Below, piece by piece: positions 44,091 through 52,644 of a DNA stretch of 64,000 nucleotides (positions are counted from its first letter, which is position 1; every line of letters starts with the position of its first letter). The DNA is taken from positions 496,001 to 560,000 of the forward strand of contig NZ_CP094533.1 of assembly GCF_022811605.1 (NCBI RefSeq), given 5' to 3'. This DNA comes from Agromyces soli. GTDB taxonomy: Bacteria; Actinomycetota; Actinomycetes; Actinomycetales; Microbacteriaceae. The position numbers and the translations under genes are program-made. The notes beneath the pieces were generated by a model, which did no database searches, was not told where the DNA came from, and saw only the letters and a list, made by a program, of their open reading frames with translations.

Positions 44091-45445
44091 TGGTCGAGCA
44101 GCGCCTGCGCGTCGGTGTCGAGCTGCACGAGCAGCGCGTCGATGTCGGCGTTCCGGTCCGTGAGGACCGCCTGCACGACGTTGTCCATCAGGGCGTAGAT
44201 CGGCTGGGTCTGGCCCTTGAACTCGCCGACCGGGCTCTGGTCGAAGATGCCCTCGGTGAAGCCGGTCATCTGGTCGAGCGGAACGTTGATGTAGTCCTTG
44301 ATCCACTCGCGCGACTCGAGGTACGTGTCCTGGTCGAGCACCGGCAGTACGGGGGTGCCGACGGCCTGGTCGCTCGCGGCCAGCGCCTTCGCGTCGGCGA
44401 CCGCGGCATCCTGGTTCATCAGCTTCTGCATGTAGTACCAGTCGATCCAGGTGACCGCGGCCTTCTTGGTGTCGTCGTCGATCGTGGGCGCCACGACCGC
44501 GATGTCGCCGCCGCCGAGCACGCCGCCGCCGTCCTCGACCGGGATGACGGTGAGGCCGTACTTGCCGGAGTCCATGCCGTAGTCGCGCACGAGGGCCGTG
44601 TAGACGTCGGAGCCGCTCGTGTACATGCCGATGTTGCCGGCCGCGAACTCCTGGTTGATGCTGCCCCAGTCGAGGTCGAAGTTCGCACCCATCGAGTTGT
44701 CTTCCCAGCGCAGGTCGTGCAGGTACTGCAGCGTCGCCTTCGTGGCCGGGTTGTTGATCGTCGAGGTGAAGGTGCCGTCGTCGTTCGCGGTCTGCAGCTG
44801 GGCGCCGCGCGAGTCGGCCTGCGCCGACAGCTGCCAGCCGCCGGTGCCGTTGCTCGTCATCGTCGCGTAGCCGGCCTTGCCGGTCTTCTCGGCGATCGTC
44901 TTCGCCGCGGCGCGCACCTCGTCCCAGGTGGTCGGCGGCTGGTCGGGGTCGAGGCCGGCCTGCTCGAACAGGTCCCGGTTGTACTGCAGGCCGTTGGCGT
45001 AGGCCTGGCGCGGGAAGCCGTAGATCTTGCCGTCGCTGCCGGTGACCTCCTCGAGGAGGATCGGGTTGAACTTGTCGGTGTAACCGAGCTCGTCGATCTC
45101 CTTCGTGAGGTCCATGAGCTGGCCGTTCTCGAGCAGCGTCTTGGAGTCGGTGAAGGGCACGGTGAACACGTCCGGCAGGCTGCCGCCCGCCAGCTGGGCC
45201 GCGAAGGTCGGAGCGGTCCACTCGTACTCGACGCCGACGATGTCGATGTCGGGGTGCTCCTTCTCGAACTGCTTCTCCTGCTCGGCGAAGGCGTCGTAGG
45301 CCGCCTGGTCGGCGCCGGGCGGGAAGGTGGCGACGCGGAGCTCGAGCTTGCCGTCGCCGTCGCTGCCCCCGGAGGAGCAGGCGGCGAGCGCGCCGACCAT
45401 GGCGAGCGCGGCGATGCCGGCTGCGACGGTGCGTGATGACTTCAT
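44087..45445 (-). CDS. sugar ABC transporter substrate-binding lipoprotein
   Basis: 452 residues. Lipobox GALAAC with lipidated Cys23 and SSGGSDGDG linker, then an SBP_bac_1 fold (LPDVFTVPFTDS, GKIYGFPRQAYANGLQYNRDLFEQAG, WDEVRAAAKTI). ATG at 45445 with GAAAGGACC upstream. The 87-bp gap to the upstream GH13 gene has a 16-bp tandem repeat (45478-45509). Likely binds an alpha-glucoside by context. Confidence 0.93.
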   Translation of the reverse strand: MKSSRTVAAGIAALAMVGALAACSSGGSDGDGKLELRVATFPPGADQAAYDAFAEQEKQFEKEHPDIDIVGVEYEWTAPTFAAQLAGGSLPDVFTVPFTDSKTLLENGQLMDLTKEIDELGYTDKFNPILLEEVTGSDGKIYGFPRQAYANGLQYNRDLFEQAGLDPDQPPTTWDEVRAAAKTIAEKTGKAGYATMTSNGTGGWQLSAQADSRGAQLQTANDDGTFTSTINNPATKATLQYLHDLRWEDNSMGANFDLDWGSINQEFAAGNIGMYTSGSDVYTALVRDYGMDSGKYGLTVIPVEDGGGVLGGGDIAVVAPTIDDDTKKAAVTWIDWYYMQKLMNQDAAVADAKALAASDQAVGTPVLPVLDQDTYLESREWIKDYINVPLDQMTGFTEGIFDQSPVGEFKGQTQPIYALMDNVVQAVLTDRNADIDALLVQLDTDAQALLDQ

Positions 45446-45477
45446 TGTCGGTCCTTTCGGTGCTGTGATGCGGAGGG

Positions 45478-45509
45478 GTGCGGATGGTGCGTGGTGCGGA
45501 TGGTGCGTG
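45478..45509. repeat. 16-bp tandem repeat between GH13 and binding-protein genes
   Basis: GTGCGGATGGTGCGTG occurs twice in perfect tandem (45478-45493, 45494-45509), with a third degenerate part after it. It is in a short operon gap, so could be slippage, a spacer with weak regulatory role, or neutral. Confidence 0.7.
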
Positions 45510-45532
45510 GTGGTGCAGGCGGATGGTGCGGG

Positions 45533-47224
45533 TCAGGGCGCCGTCGCCCCGGCCGGCGGCGCGGTGCGCAGCCAGGCGGTGGCGTCGGCGGCGAGCCGGC
45601 CCCCGTCGAGCGGGGCGCTCGCGAGGAGGATCGACTCGTGCGGCGGCAGCTCGATGGGAGCCGGGCCGAGGTTCGTGATGCTGAGGAATCCGTCGCCGCG
45701 GCGGAAGGCGATCGCTTCGGGACCTGCGTCGGCCCACTCGAGCGCGCTGCGGTGCAGCGCGGGCTCCGCGCGACGGATGCCGAGGGCCCGCCGGTACAGC
45801 GCGAGCATGGAGGCCGGGTCCGCCTCCTGCGCTTCGACGGTGAGGCCGGACCAGTCGGCCGGCTGGGGCAGCCAGGGGCCCGCCGTGGCGCTCGCCGGGC
45901 TGAAGCCGAACGGCTCGGCGAGCCCGCGCCAGGGCAGCGGCACCCGGCAGCCGTCGCGGCCGGGGTCGATACCGCCGGAGCGGAAGTGCATGGGGTCCTG
46001 CAGCACGGCGACGGGCAGGTCCGCCTCGGGCAGGCCGAGCTCGTCGCCCTGGTACAGGTAGAGGGAGCCGGGCAGGGCGGCCGTGAGCAGGGCGGCGGCG
46101 CGGGCGCGGCGGGTGCCGAGCTCGCGGTCGCTCGGAGTGCCGAAGCGCTTCTTGCGGAACGCGAAGCTGGAGTCCTCACGGCCGTAGCGCGTGACGGGCC
46201 TCGTCACGTCGTGGTTCGACAGCACCCAGGTGCTCGGGGCGCCGACCGGGGCGTGCACGCGCAGCATCAGCTCGATCGACGCGCGCAATTCGGCCGCGTC
46301 CCACGGGCGGGTCATGAAGTCGAAGTTGAACGCCGTGTGCATCTCGTCGGGGCGGAGGTACGCCGAGAAGCGCTGCGCGTCGGGCAGCCAGATCTCGCCG
46401 ACGAGCACGCGGGGGTCGTCGTAGCTCTCGGCGATCCGCCGCCAGGAGCGGTAGAGCTCGTGCAGCTCGTCGCGGTCGATGTGGGGGTGCTCGCCCGGCC
46501 CGGGTTCGGCGGGGTAGTCGGGCAGCTCCGGGTGCTTCATGAGCTGCGCGGCGGAATCGATGCGCACGCCGGCGACGCCGCGGTCGAACCAGAACCGCAG
46601 GATCTCCTCGTGCTCGCGCCGCACGTCGGGGTGGTTCCAGTTGAGGTCGGGCTGCTCGGGGGTGAAGAGGTGCAGGTACCAGTCGCCCGGGGTGCCGTCG
46701 GGGTTGGTGGTGCGCGTCCACGGCTCGCCGGTGAACTCCGATACCCAGTCGTTGGGCTTCTCCGCACCGGCCGGCCCGCGGCCGGGACGGAACCAGAACC
46801 GCTCGCGCTCGGGGCTGCCCGGCCCGGCGGCGATGGCCTCCTGGAACCAGGGGTGCTCGTGCGAGACGTGGTTCGGGACGATGTCGATGATGGTGCGGAT
46901 GCCTCGCGCCGCCGCGTCCTCGATGAGCTGCTCGGCGTCGGCGAGCGTGCCGAAGGCGGGGTGGATGTCGCGGTAGTCGGCGACGTCGTAGCCGCCGTCG
47001 GCGAGGGGCGAGGGGTACCAGGGGGTGAACCAGAGCGCGTCGACGCCGAGCTCGGCGAGGTAGTCGAGCCGGCTGCGCACCCCCTGCAGGTCGCCGACAC
47101 CGTCGCCGTTCGAGTCGGCGAAGCTGCGCACGTACACCTGGTAGATGACGGCGCTGCGCCACCAGTCGGCGTCGGCGGCGGGGGCGGCCGAGCCGGTGGT
47201 GGCGGCGGTGAGTGGCATGGTCAC
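45533..47224 (-). CDS. GH13 alpha-glucosidase
   Basis: 563-residue GH13 hydrolase of the oligo-1,6-glucosidase/alpha-glucosidase subgroup, acting in the cytoplasm. Conserved regions: WWRSAVIYQVYVRSFADSNGDGVGDL, DIVPNHVSHEHPWF, nucleophile Asp in GVRIDSAAQ, acid/base Glu in LVGEIW, and SNHDVTR. GTG at 47224 is preferred (GAGGAG 9 nt upstream); an ATG two codons later is the alternative. First gene of the ABC operon, under the LacI gene upstream. Confidence 0.93.
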   Translation of the reverse strand: MTMPLTAATTGSAAPAADADWWRSAVIYQVYVRSFADSNGDGVGDLQGVRSRLDYLAELGVDALWFTPWYPSPLADGGYDVADYRDIHPAFGTLADAEQLIEDAAARGIRTIIDIVPNHVSHEHPWFQEAIAAGPGSPERERFWFRPGRGPAGAEKPNDWVSEFTGEPWTRTTNPDGTPGDWYLHLFTPEQPDLNWNHPDVRREHEEILRFWFDRGVAGVRIDSAAQLMKHPELPDYPAEPGPGEHPHIDRDELHELYRSWRRIAESYDDPRVLVGEIWLPDAQRFSAYLRPDEMHTAFNFDFMTRPWDAAELRASIELMLRVHAPVGAPSTWVLSNHDVTRPVTRYGREDSSFAFRKKRFGTPSDRELGTRRARAAALLTAALPGSLYLYQGDELGLPEADLPVAVLQDPMHFRSGGIDPGRDGCRVPLPWRGLAEPFGFSPASATAGPWLPQPADWSGLTVEAQEADPASMLALYRRALGIRRAEPALHRSALEWADAGPEAIAFRRGDGFLSITNLGPAPIELPPHESILLASAPLDGGRLAADATAWLRTAPPAGATAP

Positions 47225-47284
47225 GCGGTGGTGCTCCTCGTCGTTCGGCGCGCCGTCGCGTCTGACGACGGCGTCTTGCCGGTC

Positions 47285-47313
47285 AACGTAATGAGAGCAA
47301 CAGGATGATGCAA
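47285..47313 (-). promoter_or_regulatory. promoter of alpha-glucoside operon
   Basis: On the minus strand -35 TTGCAT (47308-47313), 17-bp spacer, -10 TACGTT (47285-47290), TSS near 47278, with ~54 nt to the GTG. The area is the most AT-rich of the sugar locus. Confidence 0.6.
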
Positions 47314-47362
47314 CTATTCAACAAATCGACAAAATGTTCCGACGACTTGCGTGAAATTGCGT

Positions 47363-47393
47363 CAGCCGCTTGCGCCACCCGCGCAAGCGGCTG
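47363..47393. promoter_or_regulatory. LacI-type inverted repeat upstream of GH13 promoter
   Basis: CAGCCGCTTGCGC-CACCC-GCGCAAGCGGCTG, 13-bp arms, 50 bp upstream of the -35. TTGCGC/GCGCAA half-sites are typical of LacI-family operators, and lone TTGCGTGAAATTGCG half-sites occur between it and the promoter. Probably bound by the LacI protein encoded just upstream. Confidence 0.5.
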
Positions 47394-47410
47394 CCACCCG
47401 ACCCAGCACC

Positions 47411-47446
47411 CGACTTGCCCGACTTTCATGAAAGTCGGGCAAGTCG
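47411..47446. terminator. palindrome family copy C
   Basis: Perfect 36-bp palindrome, arm CGACTTGCCCGACTTTCA. It lies 55 bp past the lacI stop, between lacI and the GH13 promoter; together with copy D it forms a tandem pair. Confidence 0.7.
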
Positions 47447-47460
47447 AGAGGGGGGTCGCG

Positions 47461-47498
47461 CAGGGTTGCCCGACTTTCATGAAAGTCGGGCAACCCTG
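47461..47498. terminator. palindrome family copy D
   Basis: Perfect 38-bp palindrome, arm CAGGGTTGCCCGACTTTCA, beginning 2 bp after the lacI stop codon (47501). Same 28-bp core as B and C; the flanking bases (CAGGG/CCCTG) differ but pair with each other. Confidence 0.75.
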
Positions 47499-47500
47499 AA

Positions 47501-48508
47501 TCAGGCGGGGGCGGGGCCCGTCGAGCCGCGGACGACGAGCTCGGGCGCGAACAGCACCTCGTCGCCGATGGCGCGCTCGCTCGTCATCTGCCGCAGCAGC
47601 AGCTCGATGACCATCTTGCCCATCGCCTCGATCGGCTGGCGCACGGTCGTGAGCGGCGGCTCGGTGCAGTTCATCAGGGCGGAGTCGTCGTAGCCGATCA
47701 CCGACACGTCCTCCGGCACGCGCAAGCCCGCCCGCCGCACGGCGCGCACCGCGCCGAGCGCCATCGGGTCGCTCGCGCAGACGATCGCCGTGACCCCCGC
47801 CCGCAGCAGCTTCGCAGCGGCCGCCTGCCCCGACTCGAGCGAGTACAGCGAATGCACCACGAGTTCGTCGTCGAGGGCGAGGCCGTGCCGCTCCGCCATC
47901 CGCCTGGCCGCGGCCAGCTTGCGCCTGGACGGCACGTGGTCGCGCGGCCCGAGCAGGATGCCGATGCGGCGGTGCCCGAGCTGCACGAGGTGCCCGTAGC
48001 CCTGCTCGATCGACATGGCGTCGTCGCACGACACGGTCGCGAAGCCGAGGCCGTCGACCGGGGCGTTCAGCAGCACCGTGGGCAGCTTCAGCTCGACGAG
48101 TCGCTCGTAGTGCTCGTGCGAGGCGTCGCCCTGCGAGTACGCGCCGCCGGCGAAGACGACCCCCGAGACCTGCTGGTGCAGCAGCAGCTCGACGTAGTCC
48201 GACTCGGACACGCCGCCCGCGCTCTGGATGCAGAGCACGGGGGTGAAGCCGTTCTGCGCGAGGCCGCCGCCGATCGACTCGGCGAGCGCGGGGAAGATCG
48301 GGTTCTGCAGCTCGGGCATGACCAGCCCGACAAGGCGGGCCCGTTCGCCGCGGAGCTTCGTCGGCCGTTCGTAGCCCAGCACGTCGAGCGCGGTGAGGAC
48401 GGCGTCCCGGGTGGAAGCGGACACCCCGGGCTTGCCGTTCAGCACCCGGCTCACCGTGGCCTCGCTCACGCCGACCTTGCGTGCGACATCCGCCAGTCGT
48501 CTCGACAT
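47501..48508 (-). CDS. LacI family transcriptional regulator of alpha-glucoside genes
   Basis: 335 residues: N-terminal HTH LADVARKVGVSEATVSRVLNGKPGVSAST, hinge, and periplasmic-binding-like ligand domain (VGLVMPELQNPIFPALAESI, GYDDSALMNCTEPPLTTVRQP). ATG 48508 has TACCAT 7 nt upstream (48516-48521 on this strand), suggesting a leaderless mRNA. Located directly upstream of the GH13-ABC operon in the same orientation, with its own terminators between. Inducer probably an alpha-glucoside (inference). Confidence 0.92.
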   Translation of the reverse strand: MSRRLADVARKVGVSEATVSRVLNGKPGVSASTRDAVLTALDVLGYERPTKLRGERARLVGLVMPELQNPIFPALAESIGGGLAQNGFTPVLCIQSAGGVSESDYVELLLHQQVSGVVFAGGAYSQGDASHEHYERLVELKLPTVLLNAPVDGLGFATVSCDDAMSIEQGYGHLVQLGHRRIGILLGPRDHVPSRRKLAAARRMAERHGLALDDELVVHSLYSLESGQAAAAKLLRAGVTAIVCASDPMALGAVRAVRRAGLRVPEDVSVIGYDDSALMNCTEPPLTTVRQPIEAMGKMVIELLLRQMTSERAIGDEVLFAPELVVRGSTGPAPA

Positions 48509-48591
48509 GCGAGCAATGGTATGCGAAGACCGCGCAAGAACTCGACGAACCGCGCCTGGGCGGGAACCACCGGCCCGCGTAGGCTTGGCGC

Positions 48592-48915
48592 ATGGGCAAA
48601 CTGGTCTACGGCGCCTCGCTGCGCGAGTTCGACATCGACGACCGGACGCTCGCCCACCTGCGGGTCGCCATCCTGAACAAGCTGCGACGCTCCGAGTCGT
48701 TCGCGTTCACCTGGGAGCACGGCGTCGACCGCGGATCGGGGCGCACGACGGTCTGGCTGAACGAATCCATCCCGGTGCAGTTCGTGTTCAGCGGCAACCG
48801 TCCGCCGAAGCTCAACCGGCTCTGGGTCGAGCAGCTGCTGCTCTCGGCGAACAGCGCGGGCGGCCTGCAGCACGTGCTGGAACCCGACGAGACCGAGCCG
48901 TTCGACGCCGAATAG
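48592..48915 (+). CDS. DUF7882-like small protein, paralogue 1
   Basis: 107 residues: MGKLVYGASLREFDIDDRTLAHLRVAILNKLRRSESFAFTW, WLNESIPVQFVFSGNRPPKLNRLWVEQLL and SANSAGGL. A family of small proteins widespread in Microbacteriaceae; database labels as ATP-dependent DNA ligase are not supported, since no KxDG motif is present. TAGGCT (48580-48585) 6 nt before the ATG suggests leaderless start. A second copy lies ~300 bp downstream in opposite orientation. Function unknown. Confidence 0.78.
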   Translation: MGKLVYGASLREFDIDDRTLAHLRVAILNKLRRSESFAFTWEHGVDRGSGRTTVWLNESIPVQFVFSGNRPPKLNRLWVEQLLLSANSAGGLQHVLEPDETEPFDAE

Positions 48916-48969
48916 CCTCCGGGCCGGCCGCGTCCGAGCCGCTCCCCCGCCGAATCGCGGGGACTCCGC

Positions 48970-49227
48970 TCAGTCGACGGCTTCGATCTGGGTGCGCACG
49001 TAGTCGCGCTCGTGCGCCTCGAGCCGCACGGGAGGTTCCGCATCGGGACGCCCGCTGCGCGCCGCGATGACGACGATCTCGGCGATCGCCTCCTCGTCGA
49101 GCTCGGCCTCGAGGTCGCGGAGCACCCGGTGCTTCGCCTCGATCGAGAGGTGCGGCCACCAGCGTTCGATCTCGATCCGCGCCACGGTCTCGTCGGCCTG
49201 CCGGAGCTCCTCGTCGCGCTCGCTCAT
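48970..49227 (-). CDS. 85-aa acidic helical protein
   Basis: Begins MSERDEELRQADETVARIEIERWWPHLS, then a Glu/Ala-rich helix (DLEAELDEEAIAEIVVIAA) and ends DYVRTQIEAVD. ATG at 49227 overlaps the stop of the second DUF7882-like gene by 4 bp, so the two are co-translated. No family recognised. It may act with that partner. Confidence 0.65.
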   Translation of the reverse strand: MSERDEELRQADETVARIEIERWWPHLSIEAKHRVLRDLEAELDEEAIAEIVVIAARSGRPDAEPPVRLEAHERDYVRTQIEAVD

Positions 49228-49622
49228 TTCGGCGCCTCCTCCTCGTCGTCGCTGTGCTCGATCTCCTGCACGTCGACGCCGACCCGCACCGGCTGGTCGG
49301 GGTCGGTCGGGATCGGCCCGGTGTCGAGGTACTCGGGTACGAGTTCGATCCCGCCGGTGCTGTTGGCCGAGCGCATCAGCTCTTCGATCCAGCGCATGCT
49401 GAGATCGGGACGCTCGGGCTCGTCGAAGACGAAGCGCAGCGGGATGGACGGATGCATCCACAGGGTGCTGCGCCCGCGCGGCTGCTCGTCGGTGTGCCGC
49501 CAGGAGAAGGTGAAGCTCTCGTTGCGACGCAGCTTCGTCGTGATCGCCACCTTCAGGTGGGTGAGTGCGCGATCCTCGATGCCGATCGGGGTACCGGAGT
49601 CGCCGTAGTACAGCGTGCCCAT
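49224..49622 (-). CDS. DUF7882-like small protein, paralogue 2
   Basis: 132 residues: MGTLYYGDSGTPIGIEDRALTHLKVAITTKLRRNESFTFSW, LWMHPSIPLRFVF, DLSMRWIEELMRSANSTGG, and a longer acidic C-tail (VDVQEIEHSDDEEEAPK). Same fold as paralogue 1 by alignable blocks. ATG at 49622 has TAGCAT 7 nt upstream (49630-49635 on this strand), fitting a leaderless start; longer in-frame upstream start lacks family sequence. Co-operonic with the 85-aa protein. Confidence 0.78.
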   Translation of the reverse strand: MGTLYYGDSGTPIGIEDRALTHLKVAITTKLRRNESFTFSWRHTDEQPRGRSTLWMHPSIPLRFVFDEPERPDLSMRWIEELMRSANSTGGIELVPEYLDTGPIPTDPDQPVRVGVDVQEIEHSDDEEEAPK

Positions 49623-49736
49623 GCGGCCGATGCTACGCCCACCGGGGCGCAGCCGCGAGACGCCTGGACTGTCAACCCCCTGCCGCGCCGCCGCAGCGCG
49701 GCCTAGCGTCGAACGGACCGAGGAAAGGAGCACGCC

Positions 49737-50003
49737 ATGCCCGGACGACGGAACGCCTCACTGAAGGACCCCGAGCTGTACGAGAAGCTCCGCGACGACG
49801 GCGCCTCCAAGGAGAAGGCCGCGCGCGTCTCGAACGCGGCGGCGAAGCAGGGTCGCAGCGCCATCGGCCGCAAGGGCGGATCGCACGGCGACTACGAGGA
49901 CTGGACGGTTCCCGAGCTGAAGAAGCGCGCGAAGGAACTGGGCCTCTCGGGCTACAGCGGCAAGCGCAAGTCCGAGCTCATCTCGGCGCTGCGGAACCAC
50001 TGA
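49737..50003 (+). CDS. DUF7218/Rho N-terminal domain small protein
   Basis: 88 residues. PGRRNASLKDPELYEKLRDDGASKEKAARVSNAAA is the DUF7218-type N-terminus, followed by a Rho_N/SAP-like helix-extended loop-helix (WTVPELKKRAKELGLSGYSGKRKSELISAL). Such domains bind nucleic acid. ATG follows GGAAAGGAG at ideal distance. Sits between the DUF7882-like genes and LigD, so a DNA-related role is plausible (inference). Confidence 0.8.
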   Translation: MPGRRNASLKDPELYEKLRDDGASKEKAARVSNAAAKQGRSAIGRKGGSHGDYEDWTVPELKKRAKELGLSGYSGKRKSELISALRNH

Positions 50004-50037
50004 GGCCGAGCGCGCAGCCACCGCCGCAGGCCGCGGC

Positions 50038-52554
50038 TCACCCGCCCTCCCGACGCACGCCGGCCGGGTCGAGGTCGGGCCGGAGGCCGCGCCAGCGCGC
50101 GTGCCGCACGACCCCCGTGCGGGTCCACGAGCCGAATTCGATCTCGCCGACGAGTTCGGGCGCGAGCCACACCGCGTCGGCGGCGTCCGCGGCCGGCACT
50201 TCGACGAAGGGCGAGGTCTCGCGCTCCAGCTCGCGGAAGCGGGCGAGCAGCCGGTCGAGCTCGCGCTCGCGGAAGCCGCTGCCGACCCGGCCGACGTACT
50301 CGAGCCCCCGTTCGCCGGGCAGCCCGAGCAGCAGTGAGCGGATCCGCCCGGTGCGCGTGCCGACGCCGCGCCGGTAGCCGCCGATCACCACCTCCTGCGT
50401 GCGCGCGAGCTTCAGCTTCAGCCAGTCGTCGCTGCGCTCCCCGGCCCGGTACGGCGAGTCCCGCCGCTTCGCCATGATCCCTTCGAGGCCGAGCCGTTCG
50501 GCCTCGGCGAGCGCGGTCTCGACCGAGCCCTCCGCGGGGGCCGGCACCTCGACCGGCACGCCGGTGCCCGGCCGCAGCAGCCGCTCCAGCCGTTCGCGCC
50601 GGCGCAGATACGGCTCGTCGACCGTCGGCGAACCGGCGAGCTCGAGCACGTCGAAGAGCAGCAGCCGCACCGGGATGCGCGGTGCCGTCTTCGCGATCTC
50701 GCGCGGGTCGGCGAGGTTCATCCGGTGCTGCAGCAGACCGAAGTCGGGGCGGCCGTCCTCGTCGAGCGCGACGATCTCGCCGTCGACGACGGCGTCGGCC
50801 CGCAGCGCTGAGGCGAGCCCGCCGAGCTCGGGGTAGACGTCGGTGACGTCCCGCCCCGTGCGGCTCGCGAGGCGGGTCGCGCCGTCCTCGACGCGGGCGA
50901 GCACGCGGATGCCGTCCCACTTCCACTCGAGCGCACGGTCCTCGCCCGCGAGGCCGGGCGCCCCCGCGACGGCGAGCATGGGCGCGTACGGGATGCGCGG
51001 CGGCCGGGCCGCGGCCGTGCGCGGTGCGGGCGCGGCGGCCGGCTGCGCCGGGGCGAGCGGGGACGCGGATGCCTCGGCCGGAGCGGGGATGGCGGATGCC
51101 TCCGGCGCGGCGGCCGGCGCCGCGTGCCGCTGCCCGGCGCGCTGCTCCTTCATGCGGTGCAGCAGCCAGCTGCTCTTCTCGCCGTCCCCGTCGGTTCGGA
51201 TGAGGGCGAGCCGCACCCGCCCGAGCGGACCGCCGACGCGCCCCTCGAGGGTGAAGATGAGCTCGTCGTCGCGCCACTTCTCGACCTCGTACTCGCCGGT
51301 GTCCCACACCGTCATGGTGCCCGCGCCGTACTCGCCGGCGGGGATGGTGCCCTCGAAGTCGAGGTACTCGAGCGGATGGTCCTCGGTCTGCACGGCGAGG
51401 TGGTTCACGCCGGTCGTCTCCGGCACGCCCTTCGGCACCGCCCAGCTCCGCAGCACCCCATCGCGCTCGAGCCGCAGGTCGAAGTGCAGCCGCCGGGCGT
51501 GGTGCTCCTGGATCGTGAATCGGCGGCCCGAGGCATCCGTCGCGCCCGAGGCATCCGCACCCGCCGTCTCGATGCGCTCGTGCGCCGCCGGGATCGGCTC
51601 GGGCGTCGCGCCGACCGTGCGCTTGGCGCGGTACGCGTCGAGCGCGTCGACGCCGGGCGACGCCGCGCGCCCCAGGCGCGCCATCGGATCGCCGCCCGCG
51701 GCGACCCGGGCGAGCACCTCGTGGAACTCCAGCTGGGCGAAGCCCGGCTCGTCGAGCTCGGCCCACTCCCGCGGTGCCGCGACGGAGGGGCGCAGCCGCC
51801 CGCGCAGGGAGTACGGCGCGATCGTCGTCTTCTTGCCGTTGTTCTGGCTCCAGTCGATGAGCACCTTGCCCGTGCGCAGCGCCTTGCGCATGCTCGACAC
51901 GATGAGCTCGGGGTGGTCGGCCTCGAGGGCGCGCGCCAGCTCGTGGGCGACGTCCGACACCTGCTCGGAGCTCTGCGAGCCGTCGAGCCCCGCGTAGAGG
52001 TGCAGACCCTTGCTGCCGCTCGTGACGGGCACCGCCTCGAGGCCCATGCCGCCGATGACGTCGCGCACGAGCCGGGCCACCTCCGCGCACTCGGCGAGGC
52101 CGACGCCCTCCCCCGGGTCGAAGTCGAAGACCATCCGGTCGGGGTTCGCGGCGGAGCCGTCCGGCGCGAAGCGCCACTGCGGCACGTGCAGCTCGAGCGC
52201 GGCCTGCTGCGCCATCCAGACGAGGCTCGCCCGGTCGCCCGCGATCGGGTACGTCTTGGGTCCGTCGGAGTGCTGGATGACCCCGCGGCGCAGCCACTCC
52301 GGCGCGTGCTCGGCGAGGTTCTTCTCGAAGAACGGCGTTTCCGGGTGCTCGGCGGTGCCGACGCCGTGCACCCAGCGCTTGCGGGTGACCGGCCGCCCGG
52401 CGACGTGCGGCACCATGACGGCGGCGATCTCGGCGTAGTACGAGATCACCTCGCCCTTCGTCGTGCCCGTCTCGGGGTACATGACCTTGTCGAGGTTCGT
52501 CAGCCGCAGCCGTCGACCGTCGACCTCGACGAGCTGGCGCTCCGCATCCGCCAT
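50038..52554 (-). CDS. ligD: LigD: multifunctional NHEJ DNA ligase (POL-PE-LIG)
   Basis: 838 residues in the order polymerase/primase (1-~290; MVFDFDPGEGVG with the DxD metal pair, and WSQNNGKKTT), 3'-phosphoesterase (~335-470; HHARRLHFDLRLERDG), and ATP-dependent ligase (~520-838; nucleotidyl Lys545 in EWKWDG, SRTGRD, GEIVALD, EGIMAKRRDSPYRAG, WLKLK). An Ala/Pro/Glu-rich linker (~485-520) joins PE and LIG. The domain order matches mycobacterial LigD. ATG 52554 follows GGGGGC weakly; divergent from ku over 90 bp. Repairs double-strand breaks with Ku. Confidence 0.95.
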   Translation of the reverse strand: MADAERQLVEVDGRRLRLTNLDKVMYPETGTTKGEVISYYAEIAAVMVPHVAGRPVTRKRWVHGVGTAEHPETPFFEKNLAEHAPEWLRRGVIQHSDGPKTYPIAGDRASLVWMAQQAALELHVPQWRFAPDGSAANPDRMVFDFDPGEGVGLAECAEVARLVRDVIGGMGLEAVPVTSGSKGLHLYAGLDGSQSSEQVSDVAHELARALEADHPELIVSSMRKALRTGKVLIDWSQNNGKKTTIAPYSLRGRLRPSVAAPREWAELDEPGFAQLEFHEVLARVAAGGDPMARLGRAASPGVDALDAYRAKRTVGATPEPIPAAHERIETAGADASGATDASGRRFTIQEHHARRLHFDLRLERDGVLRSWAVPKGVPETTGVNHLAVQTEDHPLEYLDFEGTIPAGEYGAGTMTVWDTGEYEVEKWRDDELIFTLEGRVGGPLGRVRLALIRTDGDGEKSSWLLHRMKEQRAGQRHAAPAAAPEASAIPAPAEASASPLAPAQPAAAPAPRTAAARPPRIPYAPMLAVAGAPGLAGEDRALEWKWDGIRVLARVEDGATRLASRTGRDVTDVYPELGGLASALRADAVVDGEIVALDEDGRPDFGLLQHRMNLADPREIAKTAPRIPVRLLLFDVLELAGSPTVDEPYLRRRERLERLLRPGTGVPVEVPAPAEGSVETALAEAERLGLEGIMAKRRDSPYRAGERSDDWLKLKLARTQEVVIGGYRRGVGTRTGRIRSLLLGLPGERGLEYVGRVGSGFRERELDRLLARFRELERETSPFVEVPAADAADAVWLAPELVGEIEFGSWTRTGVVRHARWRGLRPDLDPAGVRREGG

Positions 52555-52644
52555 GCCCCCATCCTGCCCGTTCGCGCACCGGGGAGGCGAGGGCTTGCGC
52601 GCAAGGGGGTTCCGGTGCGGCATCCCGGGGTGTTCACTGGGGGT

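Noticed and set aside
45478-45509. 16-bp tandem repeat as functional operator
   Set aside because: It lies in a short operon gap without promoter features; may be slippage, so only recorded as repeat.
43095-45737. 880-residue frame covering the MalF-type permease
   Set aside because: Upstream part is antisense/alternate frame of the binding protein; the GTG at 44090 overlapping its stop is the real start.
48592-49622. DUF7882-like proteins as ATP-dependent DNA ligases
   Set aside because: No KxDG nucleotidyl motif or ligase domain; the label sometimes used is unsupported. LigD at 50038-52554 is the real ligase.
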